A stretch of DNA of 64,000 nt from Flagellimonas algicola (GCF_005937185.1 NZ_VCNI01000002.1:1-64000); one strand, 5' to 3'; counted from the first letter of the stretch, positions 18,261 to 26,569 are shown. A program made the numbers and translations. Notes: generated from the letters alone by a model not told the origin.

Positions 18261-18954
18261 ATTGTTGTGCTCTTACTTGCTCTATTTTTTTGTCTTCAAC
18301 AATAACACCATCCTTAAGGTGCACAATTCGCTTGCACATATGTGCAATATCCTCTTCGTGGGTCACCACCAAAATGGTGTTCCCTTCATCATTAATTTTC
18401 TGAATAAGGTCCATAACCTCATAAGAAGTAGTACTGTCCAAGGCTCCTGTAGGCTCATCCGCCAAAAGCACTTTGGGTTCGGCAGCCATGGCCCTTGCAA
18501 TGGCCACTCTCTGTTTTTGACCTCCGGAAAGCTCACTTGGTAAATGCGTGGCCCATTCCTTTAACCCAACTTTTTCCAAATAGCTCATAGCTTTTTCCTG
18601 TCGTTCTTTTCGCCCGACTTTTTGATAATACAATGGTAAGGCTACATTTTCCAAGGCCGACTTATAGTTGATAAGGTTAAACGATTGGAAGATGAATCCC
18701 AAAAACTTATTTCTGTATTGGGCAGCTTTGGTCTCACTTAAATCCTTGATGGGGACATTATCCAGTGTATACTCACCAGAATCGGCCACATCCAACATTC
18801 CCAAGATATTCAGTAAAGTAGATTTACCAGAACCCGAGGATCCCATAATGGCAACCAGTTCTCCTGATTCTGCCTTAAAATTAATTCCTTTGAGTACGTG
18901 GAGGGAATTGCTTCCCATTCTGTAGGATTTGTGAAGGTCCTTGATTTCTATCAT
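18253..18954 (-). CDS. ABC transporter ATPase (MacB/LolD type), the only ATPase of the cluster
   Basis: 233 aa, one nucleotide-binding domain. Walker A GSSGSGKST (38-46), signature LSGGQKQRVAIARA, Walker B VLLADEPTGALD and the switch His in VVTHE are all intact. Sequence style (LHKSYRMGSNSLHVLKGINF) is that of the LolD/MacB group. It is flanked by two permease-pair modules, and no second ATPase is present from 13 to 23 kb, so it must either energise both or the second module uses an ATPase encoded elsewhere. A 97-base gap separates it from the upstream adaptor gene. Confidence 0.95.
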   Translation of the reverse strand: MIEIKDLHKSYRMGSNSLHVLKGINFKAESGELVAIMGSSGSGKSTLLNILGMLDVADSGEYTLDNVPIKDLSETKAAQYRNKFLGFIFQSFNLINYKSALENVALPLYYQKVGRKERQEKAMSYLEKVGLKEWATHLPSELSGGQKQRVAIARAMAAEPKVLLADEPTGALDSTTSYEVMDLIQKINDEGNTILVVTHEEDIAHMCKRIVHLKDGVIVEDKKIEQVRAQQYV

Positions 18955-19051
18955 GATTGGTGCTATTAGCTATCTGGCATTTTAACTCCTGTAATATGAC
19001 TTACAAGTTGTTAAAATGTTACAAGATTTATTGAAATTTTTTGTTAAATGA

Positions 19052-20164
19052 TTAGTTGGCAGATTCTTCCTCCTCAACAGCATTCCATATTTTCACCTTG
19101 TCATCGGAATTGAGACCGGATTTTACTTCCACAAAAATGCCGTCGCTAATGCCCAACTCCACATCCTTGCGCTCAAATTGTTGTTCTGAAGTTTCTATTT
19201 CCACATAAGGTTCCTTGGTCTCAAGATCAAACTGTACCAAAGCTTCCTTTAGAGCTAGGACGCTGTCTGCCCGAGCTAAAATTATGGAGGCATTGGCACT
19301 CAATCCCGCCCGAATAAACACGGAGTCCCTTTTCTTGAGTGTCCCCTTGATTTCAAATTGAATGGCACCATTCTCCTCCTTTCCTTTGGGAGCTATATAG
19401 TCCAAAACAGCATCAAATACCTGATTCTCTATGGCCCCTACGGTAATTTCCAAGGGTAGGTCTTCCGTAATTTTTCCCACTTCGGATTCGTCCACTTTCC
19501 CTTCAAAAATCATTTTTTCCACATCAGCGACAGCGGCTATGGTAGTCCCTTCATTAAAGTTATTGCTTTCAATGACCTGGTTCCCCACTTCCACCGGAAC
19601 TTCCAGGACCATTCCGCTCACAGTGGAACGAATCAAGGTGTTGGCTGCGTTGCTCAATCCCCTTGTAGTTCCCGTTTTCACAATATCGTAGCGTTTATTG
19701 GCTGCGCCATACGCCTGTTTGGCCTGATCATAGGTTACTTGGGCGCGTTCCAAATCGGCTTTTGATATCACCCCTTTGTTAAACAAGGACAGTTGTCTTT
19801 CGTAATTTCTTTTTTGATCATCCAAATTGATTTTGGACTCATCAATGGCATTTCTAGCATCATTAAGCGCATTTAAGTTGGGGACAACTTTAATCTTGGC
19901 CAAAAGGTCACCCGATTTCACATAATCGCCCCCTTCCACATAAATCTCCTCAATAACTCCGGAGATATTGGGTTTGATCAGCACTTCTTCCAAAGGAAGG
20001 ATACTCCCGGTGGCAACTGCCTTTTTTACAATGCTCTGTTTGGAGGGTTTCTCCGTTTCATACACCACGGGGTCCTCAGAATTCTTTTGATACAAATAGT
20101 ACATGGAGCCACCGAATACCACAACGATGAGCAACAAGATGATGATGGTTACTGACTTTTTCAT
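19052..20164 (-). CDS. Periplasmic adaptor (MacA/HlyD type), copy 2
   Basis: 370 aa. Same architecture as the copy at 14612-15727: N-terminal membrane helix (7-25), lipoyl half (KPNISGVIEEIYVEGG), helical hairpin with KGVISKADLERAQ, second lipoyl half (STVSGMVLEVPVEVG), and C-terminal barrels ending DGIFVEVKSGL. The similarity over the full length indicates duplication within this cluster. It follows the permease pair at 20202-22723 and precedes the ATPase gene. Confidence 0.93.
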   Translation of the reverse strand: MKKSVTIIILLLIVVVFGGSMYYLYQKNSEDPVVYETEKPSKQSIVKKAVATGSILPLEEVLIKPNISGVIEEIYVEGGDYVKSGDLLAKIKVVPNLNALNDARNAIDESKINLDDQKRNYERQLSLFNKGVISKADLERAQVTYDQAKQAYGAANKRYDIVKTGTTRGLSNAANTLIRSTVSGMVLEVPVEVGNQVIESNNFNEGTTIAAVADVEKMIFEGKVDESEVGKITEDLPLEITVGAIENQVFDAVLDYIAPKGKEENGAIQFEIKGTLKKRDSVFIRAGLSANASIILARADSVLALKEALVQFDLETKEPYVEIETSEQQFERKDVELGISDGIFVEVKSGLNSDDKVKIWNAVEEEESAN

Positions 20165-20201
20165 TTTAATTCCTATAGTTATTTGATTGATTCAATTTGT
20201 T

Positions 20202-21461
20202 CTAATCTGTTCGGAGTGCTTCAATGGGCCTCACTTTGATGGCACTATTAGCAGGTATGAATCCAGCCAAAAGTCCAGATACCATTAGTATGACCAGGGC
20301 CCCGCTGACCACCCCAACGCTTACACTGGGGTTGATAAACATGTCCACTGGCCCCACACTATCCAAAAGTGAATTGATTCCATAAATGACCAGCGACCCA
20401 AAAATAATGCCCGCCATTCCCGAAATTATCGTCAAGAAAATCGACTCCATCAGAATCTGTTTTTTTATGGACCAAGGTTGTTCCCCCAAAGCCCTGCGAA
20501 TCCCAATTTCCTTGGTGCGTTCCTTTACAACGATGAGCATAATATTGCTGACACCAATAATTCCAGAAAGCAATACCATGATCCCTACTAGATAGGCAAT
20601 GGCTTTTAATCCCACAAACAGGCTCTCTACCCTATTGAACTGCTCGTACAAATCAAAATGGCCAACAGCTCGGTTATCCTCAGGGTGCACCTTATGCCGT
20701 TCCTTCATCACTCTGATAATATCTTCCTTTAAACGGGAAATTGAACTTCCATCGTGGGCGGTTATTGCCATCCAGCCTACATCTTCACCTCGGTTAAAGG
20801 CTTGTGCAAAAGAGGTAAAGGGTACATATATTTCCTTTTGGGCCTCTTCCCCATCCCCGTCGTTATTTTTCTTTTTATACGTGCCAATAACCATGAAATT
20901 GACTCCCTGGATTTTGATATAACTACCGAGCACTTCCTCTCCCTTCTCGTACAACTCGGACTTAACCCCTTGTCCAATCACCGCCACCTTTCTTTTCTCC
21001 CGAATGTCATTGTGGTTGATAAACCGTCCAGAGGTAACGGTCATGGGGTCTTGATTGATGATTTCGGGATAGTCTCCGTACACATTATAGGCCCCTACAC
21101 GGATGCCCCTGATTACATTTCCTCCTCCTCGGAAACCTCCCAATTGATTTCTTGGGGAGACAAACCGAAGGTTAGGCACATTGTCCCAAATGGCCTGCAC
21201 ATCACTAACCTTGAATTCAAAGCTCCTATCTTTAGGTAAACCTTCATACGGTTTTGTGGTCCTGCGGGTCCACATGAACATGGTATTGGTGGCAATATCT
21301 CCAAAATCTGCCCGAATTCCATTTTCAAAGCCCTTCCCAGCGGCTAGTAGAACAATTAGGATGAAAATGCCCCAGCACACCCCAAAAGCCGTAAGAATGG
21401 TTCGGCCCACGTTGCTGGTGAGCACTTCCAATATTTCACGCCATCTATCTCTGTTGAACAT
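20202..21461 (-). CDS. MacB-type ABC permease, module 2 (second of pair)
   Basis: 419 aa. N-terminal helix (about 20-42), periplasmic MacB core, and C-terminal FtsX helices with IVVKERTKEIGIRRALGEQP. The end, FIPANSAIKVRPIEALRTD, matches the module 1 permeases. Spacing to the upstream permease is 17 bases. It carries a glycine-rich insertion in the periplasmic domain (GGFRGGGNVIRGIR) not seen in the other three. Confidence 0.93.
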   Translation of the reverse strand: MFNRDRWREILEVLTSNVGRTILTAFGVCWGIFILIVLLAAGKGFENGIRADFGDIATNTMFMWTRRTTKPYEGLPKDRSFEFKVSDVQAIWDNVPNLRFVSPRNQLGGFRGGGNVIRGIRVGAYNVYGDYPEIINQDPMTVTSGRFINHNDIREKRKVAVIGQGVKSELYEKGEEVLGSYIKIQGVNFMVIGTYKKKNNDGDGEEAQKEIYVPFTSFAQAFNRGEDVGWMAITAHDGSSISRLKEDIIRVMKERHKVHPEDNRAVGHFDLYEQFNRVESLFVGLKAIAYLVGIMVLLSGIIGVSNIMLIVVKERTKEIGIRRALGEQPWSIKKQILMESIFLTIISGMAGIIFGSLVIYGINSLLDSVGPVDMFINPSVSVGVVSGALVILMVSGLLAGFIPANSAIKVRPIEALRTD

Positions 21462-21478
21462 GGTGTATGGTTTTAAAT

Positions 21479-22723
21479 TTATTCATCCCTCAACGATTCT
21501 ATTACCTGAACCCTAGCGGCACGCAATGCTGGCACAAGTCCGGCAAGAGCGCCCGCAAAAATGAGTACCATAACCGTGGAAAATGCTACGGTAAAATTCA
21601 CAGACGGATTCTTTACGTATTCAATTTGAACATGGGGGCCTAAAATCTCTAAAATCAGCATACTGAAAATCAAACCTGAAAAACCGGAAATGGCCGTGAC
21701 AAAAACGGATTCGTGCAAAATCATGCCCACTATGGACCAAGGCTTGGCCCCTAAGGCTTTCCGGATTCCAATTTCGCGGGTACGTTCCTTGACCACAATC
21801 AGCATAATATTGCTTACGCCCACAACTCCGGCAATAATGGTGCAAACACCCACAAACCAAAAAAACAGTTTCATATTATTCGTAATCCCATAGTAGCGCT
21901 TTGCCTCCTCCATGGCACTCCAAACCCTCACTCCCGATTCATCTTCGGGAGCTACCAGATGTTCTTCTTTCAAGAACTTTCGGAGGTTATCCTTAAACTC
22001 TACTGCTTGCGCTACGGCTTGGTCAAAATTCTCAACTGGGGGCAAAGTGTACGAAAGTGTGTTTAATTTATCATCCCCATTAAACACTCTTTGGCCCGTA
22101 GTTAGGGGAATGTAAATGCGCTCTTCTTCCCTTTCATTTTGTTCTTTAAAAACGCCTATCACTGTAAACTGAATACCTGCTATTTCGATACGTTCTCCCA
22201 CGGGTGTCTCCACATCTTTGAAAACATCTCCCCTAATCTTCTTTCCAATAACGGCCACTTTACCCAGGGACTCTTCATCCTTATAGTTGATGAAACGCCC
22301 TTCGATAGTGGAAAAACCTTCTATAAATTGGAATTCGGAAGACACCCCTTGAATGCCATAGACCAAGGATTCGCTACCGTAGTTGATGTTAACGTTGCGT
22401 ACAAAAACACGCGGGGATTCGTATTCAATATCCTCTTTGAACATTCTTCCAGCGGTTTCATAATCCGCGTTTTTAAAACGGATGACCCTTCCCGGGTTGA
22501 GTCCTTTATACGCTTTGGAAGTCGCTTCGGGCCAGGCCCAGACACTAGTGGTTGCATCTTGTTTGAACTCGTGTTCAATACCATTTCGCATCCCTTGGCC
22601 AAAACCTAATAATATGACAAGAATAAATATACCGGAGGCCACGGACAGCCCGGTCAAAAAAGTACGCAGTTTGTTCTTCCGGATGGTGTCAAATATTTCT
22701 TGCCACCTTTCAATGTCGAACAT
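21479..22723 (-). CDS. MacB-type ABC permease, module 2 (first of pair); first gene of exporter operon
   Basis: 414 aa. Same fold as the other three, with IVVKERTREIGIRKALGAKP before the C-terminal helices and LVPALRAARVQVIESLRDE at the end. It is the first gene of the run, with a -7 promoter box and a 14-base palindrome between it and the upstream gene, so the whole exporter is probably expressed from here. No regulator gene lies within the cluster. Confidence 0.93.
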   Translation of the reverse strand: MFDIERWQEIFDTIRKNKLRTFLTGLSVASGIFILVILLGFGQGMRNGIEHEFKQDATTSVWAWPEATSKAYKGLNPGRVIRFKNADYETAGRMFKEDIEYESPRVFVRNVNINYGSESLVYGIQGVSSEFQFIEGFSTIEGRFINYKDEESLGKVAVIGKKIRGDVFKDVETPVGERIEIAGIQFTVIGVFKEQNEREEERIYIPLTTGQRVFNGDDKLNTLSYTLPPVENFDQAVAQAVEFKDNLRKFLKEEHLVAPEDESGVRVWSAMEEAKRYYGITNNMKLFFWFVGVCTIIAGVVGVSNIMLIVVKERTREIGIRKALGAKPWSIVGMILHESVFVTAISGFSGLIFSMLILEILGPHVQIEYVKNPSVNFTVAFSTVMVLIFAGALAGLVPALRAARVQVIESLRDE

Positions 22724-22750
22724 GATGGTTGGTGTTTGATGATTGATGAA

Positions 22751-22764
22751 ATACGTAAACGTAT
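22751..22764. promoter_or_regulatory. Palindrome, candidate operator of the exporter operon
   Basis: ATACGT-AA-ACGTAT: two perfect 6-base arms around a 2-base centre. It lies about 12-25 bases downstream of the -7 box at 22776-22783 (on the minus strand) and 28 bases before the first permease start, a position where a bound repressor would block transcription. The binding protein is unknown. Confidence 0.45.
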
Positions 22765-22775
22765 ATCCAATAAGA

Positions 22776-22783
22776 CAAAGCTA
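22776..22783 (-). promoter_or_regulatory. Candidate -7 box of the exporter operon
   Basis: Minus-strand TAGCTTTG fits TAnnTTTG. A TTTG lies further upstream (22808-22811), but the 24-base spacing is longer than the usual 19-21, so the -33 element is uncertain. Confidence 0.4.
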
Positions 22784-22837
22784 CCATCAAATTGTTACAC
22801 CTATTTGCAAAAAAAATGTGAAAAATTTAAATATTTC

Positions 22838-23116
22838 TTAACTGCGAAGCTTTTTATACACGAAATAGAACAGTCCTCCTACCAAAATATAAGGGATGGC
22901 CATTAAATAGACGATGCCATTATTAATTCCTTCTGCCGTTTTTCCATCGGCCTCGCTTTCCACCACTGCCCTGCACATGGCGCATTGGGCTTCGGTGAGT
23001 TGAGGGAAGAGGAAGAACAGGATTAATAAAATAAAAATACCCCTCCGTCCTGATAATTTTATCAGGACACCTCCCCTATTTGGTGAGGAGCTAGATCTGA
23101 TGGGTTTAATGCGCAT
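22838..23116 (-). CDS. Small membrane protein with CxxC motif, palindrome-derived N-terminus
   Basis: 92 aa; function unknown. Residues about 26-43 are hydrophobic (IFILLILFFLFPQLTEAQ) and look like a signal peptide core. CAMCRAVVES follows, then a second hydrophobic segment (VYLMAIPYILVGGLFYFVY) and a basic end. Such CAMC proteins sit next to DUF420/SCO genes in Bacteroidota, suggesting a role in oxidase assembly or copper handling (inference). The first 25 residues are odd: SSSSPNRGGVLIKLSGRRG is translated from a GC-rich palindromic repeat. No ATG follows that stretch, so translation seems to start at 23116, overlapping the end of the DUF420 gene by 11 bases. Confidence 0.75.
   Translation of the reverse strand: MRIKPIRSSSSPNRGGVLIKLSGRRGIFILLILFFLFPQLTEAQCAMCRAVVESEADGKTAEGINNGIVYLMAIPYILVGGLFYFVYKKLRS
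23040..23090. repeat. GC-rich palindromic element inside a reading frame
   Basis: Contains a perfect 10-bp inverted repeat, GTCCTGATAA (23047-23056) with TTATCAGGAC (23059-23068), centred on TT. It is flanked by pyrimidine-rich arms CCCCTCC (23040-23046) and ACCTCCCC (23069-23076). A further imperfect stem pairs 23071-23076 with 23085-23090. The make-up resembles small palindromic repeats dispersed in Bacteroidota genomes. It is read through in frame as part of the CAMC protein. Confidence 0.65.
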
Positions 23117-23639
23117 AATAGGGTGATATCATGATATAAACAACAACACCGGTTACCGCCACATACAGCCAAATGGGGAAGGTGAATTTGGCCCATTTTC
23201 TATGGCTTTGAAAATCTCCCAGATATCCCTTGGAATAGGTTACCAATACCAAAGGAATTACGGCGATAGAAAGTGCAATATGCGTAATCAGAATAAAGAA
23301 ATAGAGGTATTGAATTGCCCCGTCACCTCCAAACTTAGTACTATCCGATGTCATGTGATAGGCCACATACATCACCAAAAACAGGGCAGAAAGGACGATA
23401 CAAGTGGTCATTAATTTTTGATGCAAGTCCCTTTTTCCATTTTTGATGGCAATCACTGCCCAAACCAAAAGTATGGCCGTTAATCCATTAATGGAAGCAT
23501 AGATTGGTGGTAAAAATGAGAGGGGTTTTGCATTTGGAATCTTATACCCGAACAATAGGGCAACCACTACCGGTATAGCGATGGAAATGATGGTAATCCA
23601 ACGCTTAAATCTTTTTTCCTTGGCTAAATCATGTTCCAT
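23106..23639 (-). CDS. DUF420 (CtaM-like) membrane protein
   Basis: 177 aa, five predicted membrane helices after a charged N-terminus. Histidines typical of the DUF420 family lie at HQKLM, YHMTSD and ITHIALS. In Bacillales a DUF420 protein (CtaM) is needed for making heme A-containing oxidase, so a role in cytochrome oxidase maturation is likely. The ATG overlaps the SCO stop codon, and the family fits the neighbouring SCO and oxidase subunit genes. Confidence 0.88.
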   Translation of the reverse strand: MEHDLAKEKRFKRWITIISIAIPVVVALLFGYKIPNAKPLSFLPPIYASINGLTAILLVWAVIAIKNGKRDLHQKLMTTCIVLSALFLVMYVAYHMTSDSTKFGGDGAIQYLYFFILITHIALSIAVIPLVLVTYSKGYLGDFQSHRKWAKFTFPIWLYVAVTGVVVYIMISPYYAH

Positions 23640-24385
23640 TATTCCTCGAGCAATAATTTTTGAATGTCTTCCTTGAGCATGGTAATCTGTTGCGCCTCTC
23701 CTTCCTTGTTTACCCCCTGCTTTTCCGTTATGGTGCCCCGGTAGTAGATCATGGGATTGCCATGTTGGTCATCCCGGGACCGGATATACCCATCTTTATC
23801 CACCAAGGCAAACATCCCCGAATGTTCAAAACCACCGGGAGCATCCTCGTCCTCGTTAGCCACAATGTAAAAACCCTCCTGGGCCAAAGTATAGATGGAG
23901 TCCCTATCCCCGGTCAACAAATGCCAGTCTTGATCGGTAATACTATACTTGCTAGCATATTTCTTCAACACTCTTGGCGTATCGTATCTAGGATTGATGG
24001 TAAACGAAGCCACACCAAATTCAGGGTACTCGTTAAACGTATCTTGTAATTCCACCAAGTTCTGGGTCATGATCGGGCAAATGGTCGGGCAAGTGGTAAA
24101 AAAAAACTCAACCAGATAGACTTTCCCCAAATAATCCTTGTTGGAAACCAGTACACTATCCTGGTTCAAAAAGGAAAAGTTGGGCACCTCCCTCTTCTTG
24201 CCATTGCTGATCACATATCCCAATTTGGATTGTTGGGGAACCGCACTCATCCGATCCGTTTCCACTACAGTTCCCTTTTTTAGGGTCTTTGTAATCTCAT
24301 TGACCGCAAATATCCCAAAGACCAGGATTATGGCGGATACCCAAACGTAGTTGTATTTCTTCTTCTTAGTTGCTCCTGTCGGCAT
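23639..24385 (-). CDS. SCO1/SenC family copper chaperone
   Basis: 248 aa. An N-terminal membrane anchor (about 12-30) places a thioredoxin-fold domain in the periplasm. The copper-binding set is complete: Cys99 and Cys103 in TTCPTICP and His188 in GFEHSG. SCO proteins deliver copper to, or reduce, the CuA site of oxidase subunit II. The gene overlaps the upstream SCO-like gene by 20 bases and the DUF420 gene by one base, so the three are probably translated together. coxB, its likely client, is encoded at 53 kb. Confidence 0.94.
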   Translation of the reverse strand: MPTGATKKKKYNYVWVSAIILVFGIFAVNEITKTLKKGTVVETDRMSAVPQQSKLGYVISNGKKREVPNFSFLNQDSVLVSNKDYLGKVYLVEFFFTTCPTICPIMTQNLVELQDTFNEYPEFGVASFTINPRYDTPRVLKKYASKYSITDQDWHLLTGDRDSIYTLAQEGFYIVANEDEDAPGGFEHSGMFALVDKDGYIRSRDDQHGNPMIYYRGTITEKQGVNKEGEAQQITMLKEDIQKLLLEE

Positions 24386-24998
24386 TGTTTTTCTTTAAAG
24401 AAAGGCGATATTCAGCAAGAATGATCTTTACATCATCCTCCATCTTATTGTTCAGATCGGCAACGGATGTGGTATTGAATCCATATTTGGTCCCCTCATC
24501 CTCATCATCTGTTCTTCCCCTAAGGTTACGGTCTTTGTCCACAATAAAAACATAGGAGGTTCCCAAATCTTCATCCAGGGTTAAATTGGTTTCCAAGCTC
24601 TTAAAAAGGGATTTTACGTCCCCCTCCGAACCATACACAAAATTCCATCTGTCGGTCTCAGAAAGCTTGCCCAAATCCTTTCTAAGTACCTCCACGTTTT
24701 CCTCTTCCCCTTCGGGCACCACCATCACAATCTGAAAATCGGTGAACTTGCCAAAGCGTTTATAAATCTTTTGGTTCAGATTAAAGGCGTTTCCTTTTTT
24801 GTAGTCGATATTGTTCCCGAGGAAACCCAGAATGGTAATCTTGTTGTTGAGCCTTGCACCTCCCTCAAAGTTATCAAGCTCAGGGATGTTTTGGGTTAAA
24901 ATTGGCAATCTTCCAAAGTTGTTTACACCGGAGGCAAAAAACAAATAGGCCACTAGGGGAAAGACAAAGAGAACGATTAAAACAGAGGCCTTTTTCAT
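24366..24998 (-). CDS. SCO-like periplasmic protein lacking the CxxxC site
   Basis: 210 aa. N-terminal membrane anchor or signal (SVLIVLFVFPLVAYLFFASG), then a thioredoxin-like outline: strand ITILGFLG where SCO has the VEFFFTTCP strand, VMVVPEG, and SYVFIVDKDRNLRGR matching the MFALVDKDGYIRSR of the adjacent SCO. It ends with a KMEDDVKIILAEY helix like the SCO C-terminal helix. It has no cysteine in the active-site loop. I infer a degenerate SCO paralogue, perhaps structural or regulatory in copper insertion. It begins just after the terminator of the upstream oxidase operon. Confidence 0.75.
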   Translation of the reverse strand: MKKASVLIVLFVFPLVAYLFFASGVNNFGRLPILTQNIPELDNFEGGARLNNKITILGFLGNNIDYKKGNAFNLNQKIYKRFGKFTDFQIVMVVPEGEEENVEVLRKDLGKLSETDRWNFVYGSEGDVKSLFKSLETNLTLDEDLGTSYVFIVDKDRNLRGRTDDEDEGTKYGFNTTSVADLNNKMEDDVKIILAEYRLSLKKNNADRSN

Positions 24999-25022
24999 GA
25001 TGATTTTGCTGAGTGCAAAAAT

Positions 25023-25051
25023 AAAAAAAGACGGTTAAGAAACCGCCTTTT
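25023..25051 (-). terminator. Terminator after the subunit IV gene
   Basis: On the minus strand, a stem of 11 pairs with one mismatch (GGCGGTT against AACCGTC, extended by A-T pairs), a 4-base loop, then a T-rich tract. It would end the ctaB-coxC-coxC-coxIV transcript before the SCO-like gene. Confidence 0.75.
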
Positions 25052-25069
25052 AATATTGTTTATCCTTTA

Positions 25070-25453
25070 CTAGAAATTCCAGGACATATACCCATCCTTG
25101 AACACGTTGTAAATATAATCCGCTTCAAAGAGCAATATAAATATCAGGTAGCAGATCAAGAATATCGGTGTCCAAACAATAGCTCTACGCAAAGAGCTTT
25201 TCTCATCCCTAAGGTGCATGAAATCCCATGCAATGTAATAGGCTTTTACCAAGGTAAGGATAATGAATATCCAGTTGAGGAGTTTCATACCAAGGAAATA
25301 GCTTCCGGTCAAAGCCGCTGGTTTGGCTATACCCAAACCTACTTCAACCGCGGTTACCAAGGTTAGAAAAATCAGTACTCCCCAAATCTTTTGGACGTTG
25401 GACTTGAACTTTACCAGTCCTCTAAAAATTTCAAGTTTATGTTCGTGCGCCAT
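25070..25453 (-). CDS. Cytochrome c oxidase subunit IV family protein
   Basis: 127 aa with three predicted membrane helices; the middle part (KLLNWIFIILTLVKAYYIAWDFMHLRDE) has the HLRDE-type loop of bacterial COX IV proteins. It stabilises the heme-copper oxidase but has no cofactor. It is the last gene of the small oxidase accessory operon, before a terminator. A perfect 8-bp hairpin separates it from subunit III. Confidence 0.87.
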   Translation of the reverse strand: MAHEHKLEIFRGLVKFKSNVQKIWGVLIFLTLVTAVEVGLGIAKPAALTGSYFLGMKLLNWIFIILTLVKAYYIAWDFMHLRDEKSSLRRAIVWTPIFLICYLIFILLFEADYIYNVFKDGYMSWNF

Positions 25454-25470
25454 GCTGTTTTATATTTTGG

Positions 25471-25490
25471 ATTTCCGACTTCTCGGAAAT
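25471..25490. other. Hairpin between subunit III and subunit IV genes
   Basis: Perfect 8-bp stem ATTTCCGA/TCGGAAAT with a CTTC loop in the 48-base gap between two genes of one operon. No T-run follows on the minus strand, so an mRNA-processing or stability element is more likely than a terminator. Confidence 0.45.
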
Positions 25491-25501
25491 GAAAAATCAA
25501 A

Positions 25502-26476
25502 TTATACTAGATAGAAGAATGTAAATACAAATACCCAAACCAAATCTACAAAGTGCCAGTAGAGCCCAACCTTCTCCACCATTTCATAATGACCTCTTCT
25601 TTCATAGGTGCCCAAAATGATATTGAAGAAAATGATGATGTTGATCATTACTCCGGAAAATACGTGGAACCCGTGGAATCCAGTAATGAAAAAGAAGAAA
25701 TCCGCAAAAAGTCGGCTTCCGTATTCGTTATGGATAAGGTTTGCACCTTCTACCACTTGAGAGGCATCTGCCAATTTTGCCAATGAACCTGGACGATCCA
25801 ACAGCGTTTTTTCGCCATGTTCGTTAATGGTCTCGGTACGAATCAAAATATTTGGTGAAGCTTTGAATCCTTCTATAACTTCATTTAAGGAATAGCTGGT
25901 TTTGTAGCCTTCCTGCAAGAACCAAACACCTTCGCTCTTTACATGCTTCACGCGGTCTTCAGGTAAAGTTTTGGCAAAATCTGCCAAGGCGGCCCTTTCA
26001 CCAGTTTCGGCATTTACAAATTGAAGTATTCTACCTCCTTTGGTCTCAATTGCCCCAAAGTCACCTTTTATAAAAGTGGCCCATTCCCAAGCCTGTGAGC
26101 CAACGAAGATGGCACCACCGATAATGGTAAGGAACATATAAAGAATGACCTTCTTCTGCATCATTTTATGTCCCGCATCCACAGCCAATACCATGGTGAC
26201 GGAAGACATAATCAGAATAAAGGTCATAAAGGCAACATAGTACATGGGGTAATTACCGTGGAAGAAAGGAACGTGTGTAAACACCTCATCAGCAATAGGC
26301 CAAGTTTCAATAAACTTAAACCTTGAAAAACCATAAGAAACCAAGAATCCAGAGAAGGTCAAGGCATCCGAGACGATGAAAAACCACATCATCATTTTTC
26401 CATAGCTAGCATTTAGTGGACGATTTCCACCTCCCCAAGTGCTTTCTTCTGTACCGGTAGTCACCGTTGTATCCAT
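25502..26476 (-). CDS. Cytochrome c oxidase subunit III, long form
   Basis: 324 aa. Membrane helices are interrupted after about residue 139 by a soluble insertion of roughly 105 residues (TKGGRILQF to EGANLIHNEYGSR). The family helices then resume (FFFITGFHGFHVFSG, GLYWHFVDLVWVFVF). Subunit III supports stable O2 reduction in the oxidase complex. It is paired with a short subunit III paralogue just upstream. The N-terminus (NASYGKMMMWFFIVSDALTF) is a normal subunit III start. The 93-base gap upstream contains a possible promoter box. Confidence 0.9.
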   Translation of the reverse strand: MDTTVTTGTEESTWGGGNRPLNASYGKMMMWFFIVSDALTFSGFLVSYGFSRFKFIETWPIADEVFTHVPFFHGNYPMYYVAFMTFILIMSSVTMVLAVDAGHKMMQKKVILYMFLTIIGGAIFVGSQAWEWATFIKGDFGAIETKGGRILQFVNAETGERAALADFAKTLPEDRVKHVKSEGVWFLQEGYKTSYSLNEVIEGFKASPNILIRTETINEHGEKTLLDRPGSLAKLADASQVVEGANLIHNEYGSRLFADFFFFITGFHGFHVFSGVMINIIIFFNIILGTYERRGHYEMVEKVGLYWHFVDLVWVFVFTFFYLV

Positions 26477-26505
26477 ATAAAAAGGTCGTTTTAATAAAAC
26501 TTTAG

Positions 26506-26513
26506 CAAAAATA
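26506..26513 (-). promoter_or_regulatory. Possible internal -7 box before the long subunit III gene
   Basis: Minus-strand TATTTTTG fits TAnnTTTG, 30 bases before the start codon. The nearest upstream TTTG gives 24-base spacing, so support is weak. An imperfect AGCAAAA/TTTTGCT stem overlaps it. Confidence 0.3.
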
Positions 26514-26569
26514 CATCTTTTGCTGTATTGAAAAAGACAAAGTTGAATGAAAACTACTTCATCAAAAAT

